Below, piece after piece: positions 1 through 5,345 of a stretch of 6,685 bases of DNA. Location of the stretch: contig JALTVH010000042.1 in assembly GCA_027049085.1 (NCBI GenBank), forward strand, positions 1 through 6,685. Reading direction: 5' to 3'. Within the stretch, counting starts at the first letter, position 1. Each line of letters begins with the position of its first letter. This stretch comes from Aquificaceae bacterium. GTDB lineage: Bacteria; Aquificota; Aquificia; Aquificales; Aquificaceae. The notes below the pieces were generated by a model. That model saw only the letters and a list, made by a program, of their open reading frames with translations, made no database searches and was not told where the DNA came from. Position numbers and translations under genes: made by a program.

Positions 1-312
1 TCCCTTGCCTGTTATGCCTTCAATAACCCTGATTCCTTTCGCTACATGGCGGTGTTTCATCTGCTGAGGGAGGAGGACGAGGAAAAGGGACGTTATCTTC
101 CGGGAATAAAGATCCTCCAGATGCTCAGGGAGGCATATAGCAGGGGTGAGATTAACGTAATTCCCGAAGTTGCCCTCAGCATAGTTACGGGGACGATCAG
201 CAGGCTCTTTGAGATAAAAGAAATGGGTCTTACAGAGGTGTCGGAGGAGGAGCTGATAGATGAGATGAAGAGGGTAATACTGAGGAGTCTGGGACTGTCT
301 TCTGATTTATAA
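1..312 (+). CDS. TetR/AcrR-family transcriptional regulator, C-terminal part (5' end outside the window)
   Basis: The frame is open from the first base and ends at TAA (310-312), giving 103 visible residues. The first ATG (46) is internal, because in-frame coding continues upstream of it (ending NNPDSFRY before the Met). What is seen resembles the ligand-binding, dimerising C-terminal half of TetR repressors: an 'NNPDSFRYM' helix start, then a long amphipathic helix with 'LREAYSRGEINV' before 'PEVALSIVTGTISRLFEIKEMG', and a last helix 'SEEELIDEMKRVILRSLGL'. In TetR proteins this half binds a small ligand and the missing N-terminal helix-turn-helix binds DNA. The DNA-binding part lies outside the window, so target and ligand cannot be judged. 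The NIL-domain gene follows after 11 bases on the same strand, so they may be co-transcribed. An unrelated all-helical protein remains possible. Confidence 0.7.
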   Translation, partial: SLACYAFNNPDSFRYMAVFHLLREEDEEKGRYLPGIKILQMLREAYSRGEINVIPEVALSIVTGTISRLFEIKEMGLTEVSEEELIDEMKRVILRSLGLSSDL

Positions 313-313
313 T
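308..313 (+). promoter_or_regulatory. Candidate -10 element (TATAAT) for the NIL-domain gene
   Basis: A perfect TATAAT overlaps the stop codon of the TetR-like gene and ends 10 bases before the ATG at 324. No good -35 is visible 16-18 bases upstream, where the sequence is GAGTCT-like, and the NIL start has no Shine-Dalgarno. If the element is used, transcription would begin around 320, giving an almost leaderless mRNA. TATAAT can arise by chance from a TTA-TAA codon end, so this is tentative. Confidence 0.3.
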
Positions 314-323
314 CTTACAAGCT

Positions 324-566
324 ATGAATATGGTTCGCCTTCAGCTCATTTACCCTGAAGAGATGATCAGAGAGCCAATCCTCTGCATGGTATGCAAAAA
401 CTTTGACGTGGTCCTCAATATCAGAACAGCCAAGGTTACCCACGACACGGGGATCCTCACCGTAGAGATAGACGGCGACTCCGACGAAATTGAAAAGGCC
501 ATCAAATTCATAGAAGAAAAGGGCGTCACCGTCCAGCCAATAGAAGGCCAGGTCTTTATGGAATAG
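324..566 (+). CDS. Stand-alone NIL-domain protein, 80 aa
   Basis: This small soluble cytosolic protein consists of essentially one NIL domain, the ferredoxin-like alpha/beta fold found at the C-terminus of MetN methionine-importer ATPases and at the N-terminus of some 2[4Fe-4S] ferredoxins. Visible landmarks are 'LIYPEEMIREPIL' (8-20), 'FDVVLNIRTAKV' (27-38), 'GILTVEIDG' (43-51), 'EIEKAIKFIEEKGV' (55-68) and the ending 'PIEGQVF'. It stops where ferredoxin fusions would continue into the cluster-binding domain, so no Fe-S motif follows. In MetN the domain is regulatory and binds methionine; the ligand here is unknown. An odd point is a Cys-x-x-Cys (21 and 24) in the first helix. No Shine-Dalgarno precedes the ATG at 324 or the alternative ATG at 330, and a stop at 303-305 rules out an upstream start. 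Translation may depend on coupling to the TetR-like gene or on a leaderless transcript. Confidence 0.85.
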   Translation: MNMVRLQLIYPEEMIREPILCMVCKNFDVVLNIRTAKVTHDTGILTVEIDGDSDEIEKAIKFIEEKGVTVQPIEGQVFME

Positions 567-568
567 GG

Positions 569-3424
569 TTAGGGAGGATAGACAAAGCGCGGAAAGTCAC
601 TCACAATTCCTACATCAGTTCCAGTTATCCCGGTGGGTTGTAACGTTTTTGAAGTGGCATTCACAATATATATCTCGCTCTGAGGTGTAACCGGGTCATA
701 CATCTTGATATATAAAAGACCATCTATGCCAAATACCTGTTTAGGCTGAAAGCCCGAAGGGACTGGTCCTATAGTTATTTTTTTATTGAGGTCCAAGGAA
801 TAGAGAACCAGGGTTCCCCCAGTACAGTTAGGTGGTTGGGGCGTGCAACCCTCAGATACGGGAATCCATTTATAGTTTTGGCTATAGTTTAACAGAGTTC
901 CCATTGAAAGGTATGATGCGGGAGTTGTTATGTAAAAAGATGGATCAAACGAGCCATAGGCTAAATAGGAGTTCTGAATGCACTGGAAATTCTGTATATC
1001 AGTTTCTTTTAGGTAACACATCATATTTGTTGATGGGTCTCTCCCTAAAATCAGTGTGTCATTGGAGTGTTCTATAGATATGGAATTGACTGATGCGGGA
1101 AGATTTATAGCCAAAGGGTTAGCACCACTTTTGGGAAATGCATAGTAATATGTATTTCCAACCTGGTCAGTTATCTCAACTATGACGTAGTTTGAGGTTG
1201 AGTCCAGTAAGGTTATGAATGGAGAAGTTAAGCTGAGAGTTAAAGAATTCAGGAGAGCTAAAGAATTTGTGCTGAAGTCAAATTTGTATATACTCAAAAG
1301 ACCGGATGTAGAGACACGTCCACAGTAAACAGTATCTTGCATGGCTGTGCAAACATCAACCGGAGTTTGGCTGGATTCAAGGTAAGCTATATTTCTGTCA
1401 GCCATGGTTGAGTAAAAGAGGTATGAGTTGGTTCCATCACCTACAACGAAGAATGAATATTTATTAGTGGGGTAAAAACCGGCAGGGTAAAATTCGCTGG
1501 GGGGTGGGGTTGTGAATGGATCTGGCGTACGTGTGATTTGTATACAAGAAAAGGGAGGAGCTGTAAGATCGCATCTTTCCAGGTTCCCTGTTACTGGATT
1601 CAGTCCAATGACACCTTCAATCCACCTTGTATTGGTGTTTGAATAGATAGCTGGCTCAAGTAAGAAGTTGGTTGAGTCAATAAAGTTATGATTTCCCTGA
1701 TTTCCATCTGTATCAATGATTATTGGATTAGGCGTTGTGGGTGTTAAGCAGGTTCCAGGAGAACTGGTATAAACAAAAAAGTATCCTTTCCCAGCAAGGG
1801 GATCAGTTATAAGCCTAAAGTCGCATATACTTTGGTTGGCTGCCCCTTCATCGTAAATAGGAGTAGTAACACCCGTGGGATTGTAAAGGTCAAGTTTTTG
1901 AACAATTCCTGCCTTTCTGAATACGAGAAATCTTGGGTGAAGACCTGTATAGTACAGGTCTGTAAAATCCAAACTTCCAAACTGCCATAGAATAAGTTCC
2001 ATATCTGTGTCCTGTGGCCCGGTTTTTGAACCAATAGTTTGAACCGTGGTATTTAGTGATATGTCATGGAGGTATATAGCACTATTTAAGCTAAGGGTGT
2101 CTGTAATCTCAGTAAAGGCAAAAACACTGCTTGGTAGTGTCTGAGGATACCCAGGTGAAGAGGTGAAGGGATGGGGAAACAGGTCAAAGCTCATGGACCA
2201 GCTGAACTCTGAGTAGAAGGTTCTGTTGTCGGACAGGTTTATGACCCCGTCGCCGTTTGTGTCGTCACCTGCGTCCCCTATGGTGCCGTTCAGGTTGTAG
2301 TCGCATACTTCTGGATTATTAGGGTCGCAGGAAGCGTAGTTTAAACTTTGAAGTTTATAGATCTTTTCAAGGGTGGATGAGATATTCTGGATTAGCTGAG
2401 CTGCCTTGAGTTTTGGTGAGCCTGCAGACTTTACCTGAGGTGAAGCGGATCCGGGCTGAGGAGGTGGTTCGGTAAGAGAGGAAGGGCAGGTGAAGGTCTG
2501 GGCAAAATTCTGGTCCCATGCACACCTCACACCGCTTGATTTGGTCAGAACTCTCACTTCCCAGATGTATCCATTCAATACATCATTAGAAACCTCTGCT
2601 CCCATATACTGGGTCAGATCAGTAGAGCTTGTGAAACTGCATTTGACGAGATCCTGGTTCTTGAAATAGGTACATGGAGGGACCCCCACTATCGCAAAAT
2701 ATCTCTCATTGTTTGAAGCATCAGGTGATAATGGAATAAAACCGTACTGGTAATCTGGGAAGGGAACAAATTCATTTCCAAGGATCGCCTTTGAGGATTT
2801 TCCCTGACCTGCAACAGAATACTGTGTTTTTACTGAACATGCAACACCTGTTCCAGAATTGCAGTTATTGAGATTTTGTCCCTTTATAAAGAGAGTATAA
2901 AAGTCAAAGGCACCAGATTTTAGGCTTTTGGGATGCTGAAGAATGACGAAGCTGTTGATTGATTCCTGAGAAGAATTGAGGGTGCCGTTCAGAGATATAG
3001 ATTGACCAAGCGACCATTGGGCACCAGGTAGTGGCAGATTTGCTGTATTTGCCCCTGGTTCAACCTTGACTATTGCACTTATGTAATCAAGATCAAAGCC
3101 TGTGCACCCGTCAGGACTCTGAGGACCATCCGTTAGCCTTGCACTTATCAGAATGGTTTGAGGTTTCAGATTTTTGATAGTTACAGAGTTATTCTGGGGT
3201 GTAAGGATCACAGTTTTTGAAAAGTTTTCATCCTTTGACTTGAGGAATATCTCTATGCACTGGGTTTCAGGTCTCAGATACTGTGCAGACAGCTTTTTAG
3301 CTGGAAAATTCACCGCTATGCTCAGTGAAGCGGTGTTCTTCTCTTTTTTAAAATTGCAGGATTGAATGAGGAGGCCAGAGAAGACAAAGGGAGCAATCAG
3401 GAGGAACCTTATATCTGACCTCAT
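569..3424 (-). CDS. Large cysteine-rich lipoprotein with an EF-hand/dockerin-like loop, 951 aa
   Basis: I do not recognise a named family. The start has a basic n-region, a hydrophobic core and a lipobox ending IQS-Cys23, so the mature protein should be lipidated at Cys23. The next residue is Asn, not the inner-membrane-retaining Asp, so an outer-membrane location is plausible. In order: a charged tether (24-32); a beta-rich domain (about 33-135); a second beta-rich part (140-315); a Pro/Ser/Lys linker (319-341); a short helix (341-361); an EF-hand-type loop (388-399; D388, N390, D392, G393, I395, N396, D399) preceded by a degenerate copy from D375; and a Tyr/Ser/Thr/Asn-rich beta-strand half (405-951) whose irregular repeats could be a beta-propeller. 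Besides Cys23 there are 20 cysteines, falling in ten successive pairs, which suggests disulfides. It is the last gene of the barrel/FecR operon and overlaps the FecR gene by 4 bases (ATGA). The reading frame is certain; the function (surface adhesin, binding protein or cargo of the barrel) is inferred. Confidence 0.85.
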   Translation of the reverse strand: MRSDIRFLLIAPFVFSGLLIQSCNFKKEKNTASLSIAVNFPAKKLSAQYLRPETQCIEIFLKSKDENFSKTVILTPQNNSVTIKNLKPQTILISARLTDGPQSPDGCTGFDLDYISAIVKVEPGANTANLPLPGAQWSLGQSISLNGTLNSSQESINSFVILQHPKSLKSGAFDFYTLFIKGQNLNNCNSGTGVACSVKTQYSVAGQGKSSKAILGNEFVPFPDYQYGFIPLSPDASNNERYFAIVGVPPCTYFKNQDLVKCSFTSSTDLTQYMGAEVSNDVLNGYIWEVRVLTKSSGVRCAWDQNFAQTFTCPSSLTEPPPQPGSASPQVKSAGSPKLKAAQLIQNISSTLEKIYKLQSLNYASCDPNNPEVCDYNLNGTIGDAGDDTNGDGVINLSDNRTFYSEFSWSMSFDLFPHPFTSSPGYPQTLPSSVFAFTEITDTLSLNSAIYLHDISLNTTVQTIGSKTGPQDTDMELILWQFGSLDFTDLYYTGLHPRFLVFRKAGIVQKLDLYNPTGVTTPIYDEGAANQSICDFRLITDPLAGKGYFFVYTSSPGTCLTPTTPNPIIIDTDGNQGNHNFIDSTNFLLEPAIYSNTNTRWIEGVIGLNPVTGNLERCDLTAPPFSCIQITRTPDPFTTPPPSEFYPAGFYPTNKYSFFVVGDGTNSYLFYSTMADRNIAYLESSQTPVDVCTAMQDTVYCGRVSTSGLLSIYKFDFSTNSLALLNSLTLSLTSPFITLLDSTSNYVIVEITDQVGNTYYYAFPKSGANPLAINLPASVNSISIEHSNDTLILGRDPSTNMMCYLKETDIQNFQCIQNSYLAYGSFDPSFYITTPASYLSMGTLLNYSQNYKWIPVSEGCTPQPPNCTGGTLVLYSLDLNKKITIGPVPSGFQPKQVFGIDGLLYIKMYDPVTPQSEIYIVNATSKTLQPTGITGTDVGIVSDFPRFVYPP

Positions 3425-3999
3425 TGTATTATCACCTCCAGATTCCCTACACTCGGGGCTGGGGGCTTCTCAGAAAAGGGATCCTCCTTTTCATGAAAGA
3501 CGGAAATGAATTTAAGAAGGTTTGAAGATTTTGGCTCATTGCCCATGGGATAAACGTATTCAACCTTTCCTTCTTCAATAACCACCTTCGTGTAGCCGGG
3601 GAAGACATAGACCCAGAAGGTTGTTCCCTTTACCCCTATGATCGCATGGGGAGTCATGACCCTGAAACCTTTGAGTCCCTTGGCGCTCTTTATGTCAAAC
3701 TTAACTATTCCTCTCTGTACCCGTACGTCTCTTGATTTCTCGTAAGCTATTACCTTCAGCCTTGAACGCTCCTTCAGTTCAACCTGTGAACCGTCAATGA
3801 ATGAAAGCAGGGCATAGCTCTTGGTCTTTGTGCGCACAAGGTCACCCACTCCGATCACCGATCCGGCTACATCCACAGGCATGCCCCTTAGAGCGCCTTT
3901 CTTCACAAGGTCAACCCTTCCCTTGTATCTTTCAACCTTTCCAACATCCTGCCCGAACACAAGTCCTGTCAATACAAAAATAAGCACAAGCCACACCAT
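3421..3999 (-). CDS. Secreted FecR-domain protein, 192 aa
   Basis: Residues 1-16 form a signal peptide (hydrophobic core, probable cleavage VFG-Gln17), so the protein should be exported to the periplasm. There is no lipobox and no later membrane segment. The FecR domain fills about 50-148: 'GDLVRTKTKSYALLSF' and 'DGSQVELKERSRLKV' (to about 83), then the typical 'TPHAIIGVKGTTFWV' (116-130) and 'VVIEEGKVEY' (139-148). Residues 18-50 are a short strand region ('VERYKGRVDLV'), as in other exported FecR proteins. The tail 150-192 is Pro/Ser-rich. Classical FecR relays a TonB-receptor signal to a sigma factor through a transmembrane anti-sigma segment. Here that segment and both partners are absent, so a structural, binding or adaptor role is more likely. 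The ATG overlaps the barrel stop by one base (TGATG), and the gene overlaps the lipoprotein start by 4 bases, so it sits in a tightly coupled operon. Confidence 0.9.
   Translation of the reverse strand: MVWLVLIFVLTGLVFGQDVGKVERYKGRVDLVKKGALRGMPVDVAGSVIGVGDLVRTKTKSYALLSFIDGSQVELKERSRLKVIAYEKSRDVRVQRGIVKFDIKSAKGLKGFRVMTPHAIIGVKGTTFWVYVFPGYTKVVIEEGKVEYVYPMGNEPKSSNLLKFISVFHEKEDPFSEKPPAPSVGNLEVIIQ
3432..3439 (-). promoter_or_regulatory. Ribosome binding site of the lipoprotein gene (GGAGGTGA)
   Basis: A near-perfect Shine-Dalgarno, GGAGGTGA, lies 7 bases before the ATG at 3424 and inside the end of the FecR gene. It fixes the lipoprotein start despite the 4-base overlap and predicts strong translation coupled to the upstream gene. 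Confidence 0.85.
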
Positions 4000-5264
4000 C
4001 AGAATACACCTCCTACTCCAGCGTAAATTACGTGTCTTATATAACTGAGGTCACTGATAGTTGAGCTGTTTTGATTGAAACTGTATCTTGCCTCAGCGAC
4101 TATGAACCTAACCAATCTGACCCTCAGTGTCGGTTCAAAGACAAGGAAGATGTCTTCTCTACGCTTCCCGTAGATTGTATTCTCCCTCTGGAAGGAATAG
4201 TAACCGGCAGACACATTCACCGTCACACTGAATCTTCCCCTCTCGTAGCCCGCAAGAAGAGAGGGCTGAAGGAATAGGCTTTTCCAGTTTTCACCTCTTG
4301 TATCTTCGTAACCCCCTGTTATTGAAGCCCTCGCCACAACCTTGCCCAGATTAAAAGGGTATTCAAGGCGGGCTGAGTAACGGCCTCCATCTCTGTTTTC
4401 TTCCTTTATTGGGGTTTTGTAGTAATCATGGTAGCCTGCAAGGAGCTGGGCCTTGATTTTTCCTAAGAAGTAACCAACGCCCGTCTCGCCTGTTACTCTG
4501 TAGAACTCACCCCCCAGAGTGATGTAGTCAACAGTAAACGGAATAAAGATCTTTCCAAAGGTAACCTCTCCTGAAAGAGAACCCCTGAAGGTGTTGAAAT
4601 CCTTGGCTCTATCGTAAGTTGTGTAGCTCAGGTCAAGGCTTGCCGATGTCCTCCAGCCGTTGTAAAAGAGCGAACCGCTAAGCTGATAACTTGGTGACTC
4701 TCTTCTTGATATAAAACCAGTCTGCGGGGCAATGGTGGGGTTGGAATCGTATCCCCCGCTAAGCGTCAGTTCCGCTAAAAGAGTTTTGCTGGATCTGGCA
4801 ACACCCTGAGCATCAGGGTAATGATCTGAATCTGGCGGAATCCTTGTATAAAAGGAACGGGCAAGGTCGCGATGACCCTTCAGAATGGCTATTGTTCCGA
4901 GAATGTAGAGCTTTGCTGGGTTATCGGATACACCCATTAGGGTTTCTTCAGCCCTCTTTAGTTCACCCCTCTGGAGATGAATCTCTGCGAGGGCTGTTTT
5001 ATAAGCGGGATTCTCTGGGTCTTTTTTTATTAGTGCTTCAAGGATTTCCTGGGCTTCATCAAGCTCAAGGAGGCCAAGCTTTGCCTTTGCATAAAGGAAC
5101 AGTTCCTCATCGGAAAGGTCTTTAATAATGGCTTTGTTATCAAGCTCATCTATAACCTCTTCAAATTCACCTTCTTTGAGATGTTCTTTAAGCTTATCTA
5201 TTTGTGAAAAGGTAACCACCGATGTTGTCAGGACAATAAAAAGCGTCAGATAAAGAATAGCCAT
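3999..5264 (-). CDS. TPR and outer-membrane beta-barrel protein, Slam-like architecture, 421 aa
   Basis: Residues 1-20 form a signal peptide (probable cleavage TFS-Gln21). Residues 22-145 are helical and carry about three TPR-like repeats: 52-85 ('LFLYAKAKLGLLELDEAQEI', ending DPEN), 86-112 ('ALAEIHLQRGELKRAEETL') and 117-142 ('LYILGTIAILKGHRDLARSF'). From about 162 to the end the pattern changes to alternating polar/aromatic strands beginning 'LTLSGGYDSNPTI' and ending '...YAGVGGVF'. The terminal Phe and aromatic final strand are the usual signal for insertion by the BAM complex. The roughly 258 barrel residues leave room for about 12-16 strands. Periplasmic TPR followed by a barrel with a GYDSN entry strand is the layout of Slam (DUF560, type XI) lipoprotein translocators and of less studied FecR-associated barrels. 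There are no cysteines. It is the first gene of the coupled barrel-FecR-lipoprotein operon. Being an outer-membrane barrel is well supported; being a translocator is an inference. Confidence 0.8.
   Translation of the reverse strand: MAILYLTLFIVLTTSVVTFSQIDKLKEHLKEGEFEEVIDELDNKAIIKDLSDEELFLYAKAKLGLLELDEAQEILEALIKKDPENPAYKTALAEIHLQRGELKRAEETLMGVSDNPAKLYILGTIAILKGHRDLARSFYTRIPPDSDHYPDAQGVARSSKTLLAELTLSGGYDSNPTIAPQTGFISRRESPSYQLSGSLFYNGWRTSASLDLSYTTYDRAKDFNTFRGSLSGEVTFGKIFIPFTVDYITLGGEFYRVTGETGVGYFLGKIKAQLLAGYHDYYKTPIKEENRDGGRYSARLEYPFNLGKVVARASITGGYEDTRGENWKSLFLQPSLLAGYERGRFSVTVNVSAGYYSFQRENTIYGKRREDIFLVFEPTLRVRLVRFIVAEARYSFNQNSSTISDLSYIRHVIYAGVGGVF
4007..4014 (-). promoter_or_regulatory. Ribosome binding site of the FecR-domain gene (AGGAGGTG)
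   Basis: AGGAGGTG lies within the last codons of the barrel gene, 7 bases before the FecR ATG at 3999. The motif and spacing match the site before the lipoprotein gene. Together with the TGATG junction it indicates termination-reinitiation coupling. Confidence 0.85.
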
Positions 5265-5267
5265 TGG

Positions 5268-5275
5268 TCCCCCTC
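5268..5275 (-). promoter_or_regulatory. Ribosome binding site of the barrel gene (GAGGGGGA)
   Basis: On the minus strand GAGGGGGA precedes the ATG at 5264, with its GAGG core 7 bases away. It supports this start, which also gives a well-formed signal peptide. Confidence 0.6.
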
Positions 5276-5283
5276 TTGCTTTT

Positions 5284-5289
5284 AATATA
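5284..5289 (-). promoter_or_regulatory. Possible -10 element (TATATT) for the barrel-FecR-lipoprotein operon
   Basis: TATATT on the minus strand lies 19 bases before the barrel ATG, so transcription could begin just before the ribosome binding site. No convincing -35 sits 16-18 bases upstream; TTGTTT and TTGAAA occur, but too close. The operon may instead be read through from uvrB, since the gap is only 63 bases. Confidence 0.2.
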
Positions 5290-5310
5290 GATCATCACTT
5301 TCAAACAATG

Positions 5311-5324
5311 AGGTAAAAATACCT
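5311..5324 (-). terminator. Small hairpin between uvrB and the barrel gene, weak terminator candidate
   Basis: AGGTA and TACCT form a perfect 5-bp stem with a 4-base loop. On the minus strand the loop is TTTT and only CATTG follows, so the T-tract of a classical intrinsic terminator is missing. It directly abuts the larger A/T inverted repeat at the uvrB stop. Confidence 0.25.
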
Positions 5325-5345
5325 TAATTAATTGAGATTAATTAA
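5324..5345. repeat. A/T-only inverted repeat over the uvrB stop codon, with two TTAATTAA palindromes
   Basis: On the minus strand TTAATTAAT, a 4-base loop CTCA and ATTAATTAA form a perfect 9-bp stem that includes the uvrB stop codon (5328-5330). Each arm also contains the 8-base palindrome TTAATTAA (5324-5331 and 5338-5345), with centres 14 bases apart. It may be a transcript-end hairpin or a protein-binding site upstream of the operon; an A/T-rich gene end could also produce it by chance. Confidence 0.5.

Noticed and set aside
832..1077. Plus-strand open frame inside the lipoprotein gene.
   Set aside because: It is antisense to an unbroken 951-codon frame with a lipobox and a strong ribosome binding site, and its translation shows no recognisable pattern.
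1807..2034. Second minus-strand frame inside the lipoprotein gene, which could suggest a frameshift.
   Set aside because: The main frame is continuous through this stretch with consistent composition and paired cysteines on both sides, so nothing is broken.
2200..2310. Reading the lipoprotein as a cellulosome component because of the dockerin-like loop.
   Set aside because: Only one clear loop and a degenerate copy are present. It is in mid-protein, and no glycoside hydrolase or cohesin is seen in the window; a calcium-binding loop is the most that can be said.
3421..3999. Reading the operon as an iron-uptake signalling (FecIR) locus.
   Set aside because: There is no sigma factor, no N-terminal anti-sigma domain or transmembrane helix in the FecR protein, and no TonB-dependent receptor plug in the barrel protein.
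3801..4048. Two overlapping plus-strand open frames across the FecR/barrel junction.
   Set aside because: They are antisense to the FecR gene and to the coupled TGATG junction with its Shine-Dalgarno. The translations show no domain, and the minus-strand genes explain this DNA fully.
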